The notes: generated by a model from the letters alone, not told the origin. DNA of 64,000 nt from Elioraea tepida (GCF_019203965.1 NZ_CP076448.1:2123001-2187000); one strand, 5' to 3'. Counted from the first letter of the stretch, positions 1 through 9,831 are shown. Program-made: numbers and translations.

Positions 1-2068
1 GCTTCTCGACTCCAAGCTCCGGAACGGCGAGGCGCGCGCGCGCAAGGTCGGCCCTCACCGTCGCCGCGCCCTGCCCGTTCCGTCTGAGCTCGAGCGTCGC
101 CTCGGCGCCGATGGGGCCGGTGAGATAGGGCGCGAGGTCGAGATCGAACAGGGCGGCAAGCCCCTCCTGCGGCGACGCCTTGGCGGTGTAACGCTCGACC
201 ACCTGGGTGGGCGGGCCAGAGCGGAAATCCATCTCCCCCGTCACCTCGGCCTGGATCGGGCCGAAGACCCCCGTTCCCGCAAGCCGCAACCCGGTGCGGC
301 TCGCGGTGAGCTCGGCGCGCCCCCGCTCGAGATCCCGCCCCGCGAGCAAGGCGGGAACGCGGAGGTCGCGCGCCCGGGCGCTGACGGCGACGTCGATCTC
401 GTCGAGCGTGAGCGCATCGAGCAGCGGGAAGGCGAGAGAGAGAGAGAGCTCGCCCCGGCCCGTGATGCCTGGCGGCGGCGCGCCGCGGCGGCTGAACAGG
501 TCGAGCTTCGGATGCGCGATCAGAGCGAGCGCCTCCTCGACGGCGCTCTCGATCCGAAGCGTCACCTCCGCCCGGTTCGGCCTCCGGTCGAGGTCGAACA
601 GCCGCACGCGCCCCTCCGGCACGGTGATGCCGCCGAGCCTGCCCCCTTTCGTCGCGATGTCGATCTCGGCGAGGCTTGCGAAGGTCACCACCGCCGCCAC
701 GCCCTCGACGGGCGGCATCGGCCGGAGATAGTGCACCGTGAGGTTCTCGCCCCGAACCGTTCCGGAGATACGCTCCGGAATCAACTCGTCGCGGGATGGT
801 GGGATGATCGCCCGCAGCCTGATGTCGAGCTCTCTCGCAAGCCCGGTGGTGATGTTCGCGGCGATCCAGCGCCGCTCGTTCATCGCCACCCCTTCCGGCC
901 AGAGCTTCGGCAGGTCGGCGAAGGACAGGGCGTCGAGGCGGATGCGCGCCTCGGCGATCCAGTCTCCGTCCGCGTCGGGAATGGCGGCACCCGAGAGGGT
1001 GAGAGTCGGCGAGGGGCCAGCCGTTCCGGGCAGGACGAGGGTGAAGGAATCGAGCGTGATTCCAGAAGGGTCGTAGCGGGCGCTCAGGCGCGCCGAGGTG
1101 AGGGGAAGCGGCGAGCCGCCGGGCAGAACCACGCCCCCCGCCCCGAGCTCGGCGCGGAGCTCGGCAGAGGCGAGCGTGCCGTCCGAAGCGCGGCGCGCCC
1201 GTAGGGTCGCAACCGCCGGCGCCTCGACCGCGGCGAGAGCGGAAAGAGCCGGCAGGGCGGCGGCGAGCTCGGCCGGCCGGGCCGCCTCGAGGGCAATCTC
1301 GCCCTCGATCGCCCCATCCGGCCCGATCTCCGCCGCGAGGCGCACGGGCAGGCGCGCCGCGTCTGCCGAGGCGACACCGCTCGCCTCGAGGACGATCGCC
1401 GTGCCGCGGGCGACCGGGCGCCTCTGCAGCGACAGGGTCGCGTCCGGAATGGTCCAGCGCGCTCCGAGCTGGCGGTCATCGACCGTCACCTCTGCCGCTG
1501 TCACGACGAGGCGACGCAGTTCGGCGAAGCGTGGCGTGGTTCCGGCAGGGGCGGGAGCCAGCCCGAACTCGGCGAGCAGGCGGTGATCGTTCGCTGCCCC
1601 CGGCCCGCGTTCCGGCGCGGGCGCCTCGCCACCGCCGAGGTCGAGGGACAGCGCGCCGTCCTCGCCGCGCAGTACCGCGATCCTGAGCCCGCGCAGCCGG
1701 ACGGCGCGCGGCTCGAACCGGCCGAGCAGAAGCGAGCGCAGGCCGAGCGACACCTCGCCCTCGGGTAGCACCACCGCCTCGGCCCCGGCCGAATCGAGCA
1801 CGCGGACGTCGGCGAGCCGGATGTCGAGCGGGCGATCGATTCCTCCGCCGAACCCCTCCCAGGCGAGCGCCGCGCTGCCGATCGAGACGCGCACACCGCC
1901 GTCGCCGCGATTGACGTAGTCCTCCATCGCGCGCGCGAGCTGGTCGAGCGGCAACGGCCCCTGGGCGAGCCGCCAGGCGAGCGCGCCGATCCCGGCTGCC
2001 GCCGCGACCGCGAGCATCAGGACGAGGCCGAGAAGGCGCCGGAGCGCCCGGCCGCTCGCACGGATCAT
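1..2068 (-). CDS. AsmA/YhdP-like (DUF3971-type) envelope protein, 3' end beyond window
   Basis: An open frame runs without a stop from an ATG at 2068 down to position 1, about 689 codons, so the C-terminal part lies outside. The N-terminus has a basic start (MIRASGRALRRL) and then one hydrophobic segment at about residues 11-30, a single membrane anchor. The rest is rich in short beta-like stretches of the kind L-x-G-x-L-x-A with repeated 'VRADLARARLAVPELG' type strings, typical of AsmA-like/YhdP proteins. These are thought to bridge the inner and outer membranes and help phospholipid transport; that role is family knowledge. The gene is divergent from glnE with 56 bases between the starts. 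Family assignment is by general character, so the exact subfamily is uncertain. Confidence 0.7.
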   Translation of the reverse strand, partial: MIRASGRALRRLLGLVLMLAVAAAAGIGALAWRLAQGPLPLDQLARAMEDYVNRGDGGVRVSIGSAALAWEGFGGGIDRPLDIRLADVRVLDSAGAEAVVLPEGEVSLGLRSLLLGRFEPRAVRLRGLRIAVLRGEDGALSLDLGGGEAPAPERGPGAANDHRLLAEFGLAPAPAGTTPRFAELRRLVVTAAEVTVDDRQLGARWTIPDATLSLQRRPVARGTAIVLEASGVASADAARLPVRLAAEIGPDGAIEGEIALEAARPAELAAALPALSALAAVEAPAVATLRARRASDGTLASAELRAELGAGGVVLPGGSPLPLTSARLSARYDPSGITLDSFTLVLPGTAGPSPTLTLSGAAIPDADGDWIAEARIRLDALSFADLPKLWPEGVAMNERRWIAANITTGLARELDIRLRAIIPPSRDELIPERISGTVRGENLTVHYLRPMPPVEGVAAVVTFASLAEIDIATKGGRLGGITVPEGRVRLFDLDRRPNRAEVTLRIESAVEEALALIAHPKLDLFSRRGAPPPGITGRGELSLSLAFPLLDALTLDEIDVAVSARARDLRVPALLAGRDLERGRAELTASRTGLRLAGTGVFGPIQAEVTGEMDFRSGPPTQVVERYTAKASPQEGLAALFDLDLAPYLTGPIGAEATLELRRNGQGAATVRADLARARLAVPELGVEK

Positions 2069-2124
2069 CCGGGCCGCCCGCCCGTCTTGACCGCGCGCGC
2101 GCGCGGCGGCGAGGCTCTTTGGTG

Positions 2125-5028
2125 ATGACGCTCGAGACGCCGCCAAGGCCGCACGACGCCGACGCCGCGCGTCACTGGCACGAGCGCTGGGCGGCGGCCT
2201 GGGCGGAGCGGCGGGCCGAGGACCCCGGCATCGGCCCCGACCCGGCGGGCGGGGCGGCCGAGCGCGCCCTGCTCGACGCGCTGTTCGGCAACAGCCCGCA
2301 TCTCGCGGAGCTTGCGGTGCGCGAGCAGGCAACCATGGCGTCGATCCTCGCCGAGGGGCCGGATCGCCCCTTCGCTCGCGTCCTCGCCGAGCTTGCTGCC
2401 GAGGCGAGGCCGGAGGCACCGCGGGCCGAGCTCGCCGCCGCGCTCCGGCGCGCCAAGCGCCGCGGGGCGCTCGTGATCGCCGCCGCCGACATCGCCGGCA
2501 CCTGGGACGTCGACCGGGTGACCGCCGCCCTCTCCGATCTCGCCGACGCCACGCTTTCGGCCGCGGTGCGTCACCTGCTCGCGGGCGCCGGGCCCTCCCT
2601 CCGCCTCCGCCACCGCGACGACCCCGCGCGCGGCAGCGGGCTGATCGTGCTCGGCATGGGCAAGCTCGGGGCACGGGAGCTGAACTACTCGAGCGATGTC
2701 GACCTCGTGATCCTGTTCGACCCGGAGCAAGCCTATCACGGCGATGATCCGACGGCATTCTTCGTCAGGCTCGCGCGCGACCTCGTTCGGCTGATGGAGG
2801 AGCGCAACGCCGACGGCTACGTGTTCCGCACCGACCTCAGGCTTCGCCCCGACCCGGGCGCGACACCGCTCGCCGTCTCGGTCGAAGCGGCGCACAGCTA
2901 CTATTCGAGCCTCGGCCAGAACTGGGAACGCGCGGCGATGATCAAGGCGCGGCCAGTGGCGGGCGACCTCGCCGCCGGCAACGCCTTCCTCGCCGAGCTC
3001 CGCCCCTTCGTCTGGCGCAAGCATCTCGACTTCGCGGCGATCCAGGACATCCACGCGATCAAGCGGCAGATCCAGGCGCATCGCGGCGGGGCGGAGATCG
3101 CGGTGGCCGGCCACAACCTTAAGCTCGGCCGCGGCGGAATCCGCGAGATCGAGTTCTTCGCCCAAGTGCAGCAGCTCATCTGGGGCGGGCGGGACCCGAG
3201 GCTGCGGGCGCCGCGCACCAAGGACGCGCTGGCCGCGCTTGCGCGCGCAGGTCTCGTCGCCCCCGAGACCGAGGCGGCGCTCGCCCGCGCCTACGACTTC
3301 CTCCGCCGAATCGAGCACCGGCTGCAGATGCAGAACGACCGGCAGACCCACACCTTGCCCGAGGACGCCGATGCTCTCGCCGCTCTTGCCACCTTCGCAG
3401 GCTTTCCGGATTCCGGCTCCTTCGCAGCGGCTCTGACCGCCGAGCTCTCGCGCGTCGAGACGGCCTATGCCGCCCTGTTCGAGGAGGCGCCGGATCTCGC
3501 CGGGCCCGGCACCCTCGTTTTCACCGGTGTGGCCGACGACCCGGGCACGCTCGCGACCCTCTCGGGCATGGGCTTCGCCAACCCGGCCTCGGTCGCCGCC
3601 GCTGTGCGGGCCTGGCACCACGGCCGGCCGCGGGCGACCCGAAGCGAGCGGGCGCGCGAGCTTCTGACGGAGCTGATGCCGGCGCTGCTTGCCGCGCTCG
3701 CCCGCCAGCAGGACCCGGATGCCGCCTTCGCGCGGTTCGATTCCTTCCTCAACCGGCTTCCCGCCGGCGTGCAGATCCTCTCGTTACTGCAGCGCAACCC
3801 TGCCCTGCTCGACAAGGTGGCGGCGGTGTTCGGCGCCGCCCCGCTGCTCGCCGACCACCTCGCCACCCATCCGGCGGCGATCGAGGGGTTGCTCACCGGC
3901 GAAGCCCCGGCGCTCGACACCGGGCTCGACGCCGCACTCGCCGATTGCCGCTATCTCGAGGAGGCGATGGATGCGGTCCGTCGCGTCGTGCATGAACGCG
4001 CCTTCCTGATCGGCGCAGCGACGCTCGACGGCTCGCTCGATGCCGACGCCGCCGGCCGCGCCCGCGCCGACCTCGCCGATGCCGCTCTCGCCGCGCTCCT
4101 GCCGCGCGTGGCCGAGGATTTCGCGAAGCGCCACGGGCGGGTCGCGCGCGGGGCGATGGCCGTGGTCGCGCTCGGCAAGCTGGGGGGGCGCGAGATGATG
4201 GCTTCCTCCGATCTCGACATCATCCTGATCTACGACCACGCACCTGGCGCCGAGGCCGCCAAGGGCGGGCAGGGGCGGGCGCTGACGCCGCCCGAATACT
4301 TCACGCGTCTCGCCTCCGCCTTCGTCGCCGCGATCACCGCTCCCTCGGGCGCGGGCAAGCTGTTCGACATCGACATGCGGCTCAGGCCCTCTGGCAACAA
4401 GGGGCCGATCGCTGTCCGGCTCGACGCCTTTGCCCGCTACCACGCGGAGGAGGCCTGGACCTGGGAGGCGATGGCGCTCGCGCGCGCGCGCGTCGTCGCG
4501 GGCCCCGCGCCGCTCGCGCGGCGGATCAGCGCCGCGATCCGCACCGCGCTGACGCGCCCGCGCGACCCGGCGAAGCTGCGGGCGGATGCGGCCGCCCTGC
4601 GCGGGCGGATCGCCCGCGAACTTCCCCCCTTCGGACCGCTCGACGTCAAGTATCGCGACGGGGGCTTGCTTGAGCTCGAGTTCGTCGCGCAGGTGCTCCA
4701 GCTCGCGCATGCCCACGCCACCCCTTCGGTGCTTGCGACCGGAACAGCAGAGGCGCTCGACCGCCTCGCCGCGGCGGGGATCCTTGCGGAAGAGGAACAC
4801 GCTGCGCTCAGGCGCGCCTCGTTCCTCTACCGAACGGTCCAGGGCCTGTTGCGGCTCACCGTCGGCAAGCCGCGCAGCGCCGCCGACCTGCCCGAGCCCG
4901 TTGCGGCGGCGATCGCGCATGCGGCCAGGGCCGTTGATCTAGCCGATGTCTGCGCCCAGATCAGCGATTGCGCCGCGAAGGTGCGCGAGGCGTTCCTCCG
5001 CCATGTCGGGACGCCGGGCAGCTCGTAG
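2125..5028 (+). CDS. glnE: Bifunctional glutamine synthetase adenylyltransferase / adenylyl-removing enzyme
   Basis: GlnE adds AMP to glutamine synthetase to switch it off and removes it again under PII control. At about 967 residues it matches the family (E. coli 946). Both nucleotidyltransferase domains are visible: the N-terminal removase core LGMGKLGARELNYSSDVDL near residues 176-194, and the C-terminal transferase core VVALGKLGGREMMASSDLD near 680-698, each with the SSD-x-D metal ligands. HHxHRLQMQ-like helices (EHRLQMQNDRQTHTLP) link them. Start choice is open: TTG 2119, GTG 2122 and ATG 2125 are adjacent in frame; GAGG at 2111-2114 best suits GTG or ATG. The downstream peroxiredoxin follows after 32 bases and may be cotranscribed. 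Confidence 0.96.
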   Translation: MTLETPPRPHDADAARHWHERWAAAWAERRAEDPGIGPDPAGGAAERALLDALFGNSPHLAELAVREQATMASILAEGPDRPFARVLAELAAEARPEAPRAELAAALRRAKRRGALVIAAADIAGTWDVDRVTAALSDLADATLSAAVRHLLAGAGPSLRLRHRDDPARGSGLIVLGMGKLGARELNYSSDVDLVILFDPEQAYHGDDPTAFFVRLARDLVRLMEERNADGYVFRTDLRLRPDPGATPLAVSVEAAHSYYSSLGQNWERAAMIKARPVAGDLAAGNAFLAELRPFVWRKHLDFAAIQDIHAIKRQIQAHRGGAEIAVAGHNLKLGRGGIREIEFFAQVQQLIWGGRDPRLRAPRTKDALAALARAGLVAPETEAALARAYDFLRRIEHRLQMQNDRQTHTLPEDADALAALATFAGFPDSGSFAAALTAELSRVETAYAALFEEAPDLAGPGTLVFTGVADDPGTLATLSGMGFANPASVAAAVRAWHHGRPRATRSERARELLTELMPALLAALARQQDPDAAFARFDSFLNRLPAGVQILSLLQRNPALLDKVAAVFGAAPLLADHLATHPAAIEGLLTGEAPALDTGLDAALADCRYLEEAMDAVRRVVHERAFLIGAATLDGSLDADAAGRARADLADAALAALLPRVAEDFAKRHGRVARGAMAVVALGKLGGREMMASSDLDIILIYDHAPGAEAAKGGQGRALTPPEYFTRLASAFVAAITAPSGAGKLFDIDMRLRPSGNKGPIAVRLDAFARYHAEEAWTWEAMALARARVVAGPAPLARRISAAIRTALTRPRDPAKLRADAAALRGRIARELPPFGPLDVKYRDGGLLELEFVAQVLQLAHAHATPSVLATGTAEALDRLAAAGILAEEEHAALRRASFLYRTVQGLLRLTVGKPRSAADLPEPVAAAIAHAARAVDLADVCAQISDCAAKVREAFLRHVGTPGSS

Positions 5029-5060
5029 CGGCAGGCGAACGAAGACGGAGGGGGACGATC

Positions 5061-5765
5061 ATGGCGAAGAGCGCCAAGACAGCCGCGCCGGCGAAGCCCG
5101 CGGCCAAGGCCAAGCCCGCGGCAAAGGCCGCCAAGACCGCCGCCAAGGCGAAGCCCGCGGCGAAGGCCGCGAAGGCGGTGGCGGCGACGAAGCCAACGAC
5201 GAAGGCCAAGGCCGCAACGAAGCCGGCTAAGACGACGGCGGCCGGCACAGCGGCGAAGAAGGCCACTGTCCCGAAGCCGGCCGCGACAGCGCCCGTGCCG
5301 GACCTTGCCGTCGGGGACCCCGCCCCGGCCTTCTCTCTGCCCGCCACCGGCGGCCGCACGGCCTCGACCGAGGCGCTGAAGGGCAAGCCCTTTGTGGTCT
5401 ATTTCTACCCCAAGGCCGACACGCCCGGCTGCACGACGGAGGCCTGCGGCTTCAACGAGGCGCTGGCGCAATTCAAGGGCCTCGGCATCGACGTGATCGG
5501 CATCTCGAAGGACTCGCTGCCGGCGCTCGAGAAGTTCGCAGCGAAGTACAATCTCGCCTTCCCGCTGGCCTCCGACCCCGACAACGCGGTCGCCCAGGCC
5601 TACGGCGCCTGGGGCGAGAAGGTGTTCATGGGCCGACGGTCGGTCGGGCTGATCCGCTCGACCTTCCTGATCGACAAGGACGGCAAGGTGGCCAAGGCCT
5701 GGAAGAAGGTGAAGGTCGAGGGGCACGCGGCGGAGGTGCTCGCGGCGGCGAAGGCGCTCGGCTGA
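5061..5765 (+). CDS. bcp: Peroxiredoxin (BCP/PrxQ type) with Lys/Ala/Pro-rich N-terminal tail
   Basis: The C-terminal ~150 residues are a thiol peroxidase of the BCP/PrxQ family, which reduces H2O2 and organic hydroperoxides. The catalytic stretch FYPKADTPGCTTEACGF gives the peroxidatic Cys at about 124 and the resolving Cys at about 129, the usual CxxxxC spacing of this group. The first ~80 residues are unlike normal Bcp (about 155 residues): they are almost only K, A, P and T with repeated AKPAAKA units, like a histone H1 C-terminal tail or HU/AlgP-like tails. The ATG at 5061 has a strong GGAGGGGGA six bases upstream; longer in-frame readings begin inside glnE and are unlikely. A DNA-binding or nucleoid-associated peroxidase is inference only. 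Confidence 0.93.
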   Translation: MAKSAKTAAPAKPAAKAKPAAKAAKTAAKAKPAAKAAKAVAATKPTTKAKAATKPAKTTAAGTAAKKATVPKPAATAPVPDLAVGDPAPAFSLPATGGRTASTEALKGKPFVVYFYPKADTPGCTTEACGFNEALAQFKGLGIDVIGISKDSLPALEKFAAKYNLAFPLASDPDNAVAQAYGAWGEKVFMGRRSVGLIRSTFLIDKDGKVAKAWKKVKVEGHAAEVLAAAKALG

Positions 5766-5984
5766 CGGCAGCGTCGGCGCCGGTCCGCCCCTCCCGCGCT
5801 TGGCCGCGCGGTCGCGGTTGGCGAACAGCCCGGCGCCGCCCCATCCAAGGCTCGACCTCTGGCGGGTCACCGGTCCGTCACGCCGCATCGGCTTCACGGG
5901 CCTCTCGCGGCGATCAGTGCTCCACGAGGACGGGCGCCGTAATCCCAAAGCGGCGTGTGCTCGTTCCCGAGCCTCTCCCTGCGG

Positions 5985-7119
5985 TCAGCGCTCGGCCAGG
6001 GCCGAGGCCTCGGAACGCGTGGACTTCACCCGTTGCGCGAGCGCAGCGGCGAGGAACTCGTCGAGGTCGCCATCGAGCACGGCCTCGGGCGTGCCCTTCT
6101 CCACGCCGGTGCGCAGGTCTTTCACCATCTGGTAGGGCTGGAGCACGTAGGAGCGTATCTGGTGCCCCCAGCCGATCTCGGTCTTGACCGGGGCGGCCGC
6201 CTGCGCCGCCTGCTCGCGCTTCTGCAGTTCGAGCTCGTAGAGCCGGGCCCGGAGCATGTCGAGGGCGATCGCCCGGTTCTGGTGCTGGCTCCGCTCCTGG
6301 CTGCTCTCGACCACGATCCCGGTGGGCAGGTGCTTGATCCGCACCTTGCTCTCCACCTTGTTCACGTTCTGCCCGCCCGCGCCCGAGGAGCGCATCGTGT
6401 CGATCTCGAGATCGGCTGGGTTGATCTCGATCGCGATCGTGTCGTCCACGACGGGCGAGACGCCGACCGAGGCGAAGGAGGTCTGCCGGCGGGCATTCGC
6501 GTCGAAGGGGCTGATGCGCACGAGCCGGTGCACCCCGCTCTCGGTCTTGAGCCAGCCATAGGCGTTCGGGCCGCTGATCCTGAGCGTGGTCGACTTGATC
6601 CCGGCCTGCTCGCCGTCGGACCGCTCGATCACGTCCACCTTGTAGCCGTGCGCCTGGGCCCAGCGGCTGTACATGCGGGCGAGCATCTCCGCCCAGTCCT
6701 GCGCATCGACGCCGCCCGCGCCGGCGTTGATCTCGACGAAGCAGTCATTGCCGTCGGCCTCGCCCGAAAGCAGGCTCTCGATCTCGCGGCGCTTCGCCTC
6801 CTCGGCGAGGCGGCGCAGATCGGCTTCTGCCGCGGCGGCCGTCTCCTCGTCGGCTTCGGCCTCGGCGAGCTCGATGAGCTCGAGCGCATCGGCAACCTCC
6901 CGCTCGAGCCTCTGCACGCCCTCGACGGCGGCGGCGAGGCGGGTGCGCTCGCGCATCAACTTCCGCGCCGCCTCGGGATCGTTCCAGAGCGCGGGATCCT
7001 CGGCGCGGGCGTTCAGCTCCTCGAGGCGGCGGACGGCTTGATCCCAGTCAAAGATGCCTCCTCAGCAGACCCACCGAGGCGGCGATCTGCTCGGAGAGCG
7101 CGGCGATCTCGGCGCGCAT
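5985..7119 (-). CDS. prfB: Peptide chain release factor 2, made by programmed +1 frameshift
   Basis: RF2 reads UGA and UAA stop codons and triggers peptide release. Translation starts at ATG 7119 and gives 23 codons ending CTT, then an in-frame TGA at 7050-7048. Shifting +1 continues as [22 protein letters not shown] and on to the stop at 5985, about 377 residues in all. The GGQ catalytic motif falls at 248-250 ([11 protein letters not shown]), matching E. coli 250-252, and the stop-codon-reading SPF tripeptide is present in [10 protein letters not shown]. It lies 36 bases downstream of mrcA in an amiC-mrcA-prfB run. A reader that ignores the frameshift would call a protein that lacks its first ~53 residues. 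Confidence 0.96.
7048..7062 (-). other. prfB programmed +1 ribosomal frameshift site (autoregulatory)
   Basis: On the minus strand the sequence reads AGGAGG-CAT-CTT-TGA-C. AGGAGG at 7062-7057 is a perfect internal Shine-Dalgarno, three bases before the slippery CTT (7053-7051), followed by the TGA at 7050-7048 and then C. This has the same layout as the E. coli site (AGGGGG-TAT-CTT-TGA-C). In known cases low RF2 lets the ribosome pause at TGA and slip +1, so RF2 controls its own synthesis. The frame after the slip joins exactly to the conserved DWDQA start of the RF2 body. Confidence 0.96.
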
Positions 7120-7155
7120 GGCGTGACGGTCTCCGGACGGTTCGGGTGGGGGCGC

Positions 7156-9831
7156 TCAGTACAGCCCGCCGAGGCCGGCGTCCAGCGCCGCCGCCGGGCG
7201 ACGCGACGGTAGGGCGGGCCCCTCGGCCTCCGCCGGTCCGGCGCCAACGCCCGCGAGTACGCCGGAGGCAGCCCCTGCGGCTCCGGGTTCGGTGCCGGGC
7301 TTGAACGCCTCGATGAGCGTGTTGCGGTCGCCGGGGCCGGCCGGCTCGCCGGTCTCCGCGTTGATACGCACCAGCCTAAGCCCGGGCGGGATGCGGAAGG
7401 GCAGGGCCGGGCGTCCCGCAAGCGCCTCGCGCATGAAGGCGGCGAAGATCGGCGCCGCGACGAGCCCCCCTGTCTCGTTGTTGCCGAGCGGGCGCGGCTC
7501 GTCGAACCCGACCCAGACGGCGGTGACGAGGTCGGGCGTGAAGCCGACGAACCAGGCGTCGAGGAAGTCATTGGTGGTTCCGGTCTTGCCGGCAGCGGGA
7601 CGGTCGATCGCTGCCCGGCCGCCGGTGCCGCGCTGGATCACGCCCTGCAGCATCGACACCATCTGGTAGGCCGAAGCAGGGTCGGTCGCCTGCGGGCGGT
7701 TGTCCGGTGCCTCCGGCGGGGTGGCCGAGGGGGACTCCTCACTGCAGCGGTCGCAGACGCGCGCGTCGGCCCGGAACAGCACCCGGCCGTTCCGGTCCTG
7801 CACCGTGTCGATCAGGGTCGGCGTCACCGCCCGGCCGCCATTGGCGAAGGTGGCGTAGGCCGCCGCCATCCGCAGAACCGTCGTCTCCCCGGCCCCGAGT
7901 GCCATCGCATAGGTGCGCGGCATGTTCGGCATCACGCCGGTGCGGGCGGCGACCGAAGCGACATTCTCGAGCCCGACGAGCTCGGCGAGCCGGATGGTCA
8001 TCAGGTTCTTCGACTTCTCCATGCCGACGCGCATCGGCGTCGGCCCGCCGAACTCGCCGGCGTTGTAGTTTGTCGGCCGCCAGCGCCCCAGGCCCGGCCC
8101 CATGTCCACCACGAACGGGGCGTCGAGGATGCGCTGCACCGGCGAGAGGTTCTGCTCGAGCGCGGCGAGATAGACGAAAGGCTTGAAGCTCGAGCCCGGC
8201 TGACGGTTCGCCTGCGTGACGCGGTTGAACCAGGAGCGTTCGAAGCTCCAGCCGCCCGAAAGCGCGAGCACCCGGCCGGTGTTAGGGTCGAGAGCGACGA
8301 GAGCGCCTTCGATCTCGGGGATCTGCCTGAGCGCGAGCCGCTCGGGCAGGGGCGGGCGGGCGGGGCGGCCGCGCTGCGCCGGAAGCGGCGGCTCGGCAGG
8401 CAGGACCTCGACCAGCACGACGTCGCCGACCGCGAGCACATCGGCCGGGCGGCGCGGGGCGGGGCCGAGCCGCTGCTCGGGCAGCGCACGGCGCGCCCAG
8501 GCGAGTTCGGAGAATGGCAGCGGCAGGACGCGCGGCTGCGCCGGCACACCCGGGCGAGGGCCGCGCTCGAGCAGGCCGAGCCGCGCTTCCTCGGCGCCGA
8601 GCTCGAGCACCACGGCGGTGTGCCAGGCCGCGAGCGCCCCGGCCGGCCGGGGCAGAGCGGCGAGAGCCTCCATCCAGCCCGTGCGCAGCTCCGCGGGCGA
8701 CAGCTCGATCCGTGCGATGGGGCCGCGCCAGCCGCCGCGGCGCCGGTCCCACGCCATCAGCCCCTCGCGCAACGCCCGGTCGGCCGCGGCCTGCATGGCC
8801 GGATCAAGGCTCGTGCGCACGGTGAGCCCGCCTTGGGTGGTCGCTTCCGCACCGAACCGGTCGATCAGCTGCCGGCGCACTTCTTCGGCGAAATACTCGG
8901 CCTGGACTCGTTCGGCGAAGCGTCCCGGGCGGACGACGATCGGCTCCGCCTTGGCTGCAGCCGCCGCTTCGGCCGTCAGCGCGCCGTCCTCGGCCATCCT
9001 GTCAAGCACCCAGTCGCGCCTGCCCTTGGCTGCTTCCGGAAAGCGGAAGGGGTTGTAGTTGTTCGGCGCCTTCGGCAGGGCGGCGAGGAAGGCGACCTCG
9101 GCGGGGGTGAGCTCATCGAGCGCCTTGCCGAAATAGGTCATGGCCGCCGCGGCGACGCCGTAGGCACCCTGGCCGAGGAAGATCTCGTTCAAGTAGAGCT
9201 CGAGGATGCGCTCCTTCGAGAGCGCCTGCTCGATCCGGATCGCGAGGATCGCCTCGCGCAGCTTGCGCTCGAGCGTCACCTCGTTGCCGAGCAGCATGTT
9301 CTTCGCCACCTGCTGGGTGATCGTCGAGGCGCCGACGGGGCGCCGGCCCTGGCCCATCTGCTGCAGGTTGGTGACGGCGGCGCGCAGGATGGCGAGCGGA
9401 TCGATCCCGGGGTGGCTCCAGAAATTCTGGTCCTCGGCGGAGATGAAGGCGTCCTGCACGAGCTTCGGGATGGCGACGATCGGCACGAACACACGCCGCT
9501 CGGTGGCGAGCTCGGCGAGCAGGCGCGAATCGCCCGCATAGACCCGGCTCATCACCGGCGGCTCGTAGTCGGCGAGGCGCTCATGGTCCGGAAGGTCACG
9601 GGCGAAATGCTGCCACGCCGCGACGGCACCGAGGCCCCCGAGCACGACAAGCACCATCGCGAGCCCAACGAGCCCGTAGACGAGCCGGACGATCACGCCG
9701 CGCCGGCGCCGTCTCGGCCGCGCGGGCTTCGCCCCGGTCGGCCCGGACTGGTCGCCCAGCACCTCTTCGGGCGGCCCCGACGCGCGACGGGCGGCAGGGC
9801 GGCGGTTGGCAAGCGGTTCGTCAGCGCGCAT
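7156..9831 (-). CDS. mrcA: Penicillin-binding protein 1A (bifunctional transglycosylase/transpeptidase)
   Basis: This class A PBP polymerises and cross-links peptidoglycan in the periplasm, anchored by one membrane helix (about residues 45-72 after an Arg-rich stretch). The glycosyltransferase domain shows the catalytic Glu in SAEDQNFWSHPG (Glu about 133) and GASTITQQVAKN. The transpeptidase domain has SxxK (SSFK, about 547-550), SKN (about 607-609) and KTGT (about 749-752). Length of about 891 residues is normal. ATG 9831 (MRADEPLANRR) is chosen over a longer in-frame reading because the extra 21 residues precede the usual cytoplasmic tail. A Pro/Arg-rich stretch interrupts the region between the two domains. 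It sits between amiC and prfB on the same strand. Confidence 0.95.
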   Translation of the reverse strand: MRADEPLANRRPAARRASGPPEEVLGDQSGPTGAKPARPRRRRRGVIVRLVYGLVGLAMVLVVLGGLGAVAAWQHFARDLPDHERLADYEPPVMSRVYAGDSRLLAELATERRVFVPIVAIPKLVQDAFISAEDQNFWSHPGIDPLAILRAAVTNLQQMGQGRRPVGASTITQQVAKNMLLGNEVTLERKLREAILAIRIEQALSKERILELYLNEIFLGQGAYGVAAAAMTYFGKALDELTPAEVAFLAALPKAPNNYNPFRFPEAAKGRRDWVLDRMAEDGALTAEAAAAAKAEPIVVRPGRFAERVQAEYFAEEVRRQLIDRFGAEATTQGGLTVRTSLDPAMQAAADRALREGLMAWDRRRGGWRGPIARIELSPAELRTGWMEALAALPRPAGALAAWHTAVVLELGAEEARLGLLERGPRPGVPAQPRVLPLPFSELAWARRALPEQRLGPAPRRPADVLAVGDVVLVEVLPAEPPLPAQRGRPARPPLPERLALRQIPEIEGALVALDPNTGRVLALSGGWSFERSWFNRVTQANRQPGSSFKPFVYLAALEQNLSPVQRILDAPFVVDMGPGLGRWRPTNYNAGEFGGPTPMRVGMEKSKNLMTIRLAELVGLENVASVAARTGVMPNMPRTYAMALGAGETTVLRMAAAYATFANGGRAVTPTLIDTVQDRNGRVLFRADARVCDRCSEESPSATPPEAPDNRPQATDPASAYQMVSMLQGVIQRGTGGRAAIDRPAAGKTGTTNDFLDAWFVGFTPDLVTAVWVGFDEPRPLGNNETGGLVAAPIFAAFMREALAGRPALPFRIPPGLRLVRINAETGEPAGPGDRNTLIEAFKPGTEPGAAGAASGVLAGVGAGPAEAEGPALPSRRPAAALDAGLGGLY

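Noticed and set aside
2065-3621. 518-codon minus-strand open frame inside glnE
   Set aside because: Arg/Gly/Glu-rich shadow typical of GC-rich antisense frames; glnE motifs on the plus strand are decisive.
5766-5984. Terminator between convergent bcp and prfB
   Set aside because: Only a 5-bp GCTCG/CGAGC stem without a T-run; too weak to call.
7048-7050. In-frame TGA in prfB read as a pseudogene or sequencing error
   Set aside because: It sits exactly in the known RF2 frameshift context with an upstream AGGAGG.
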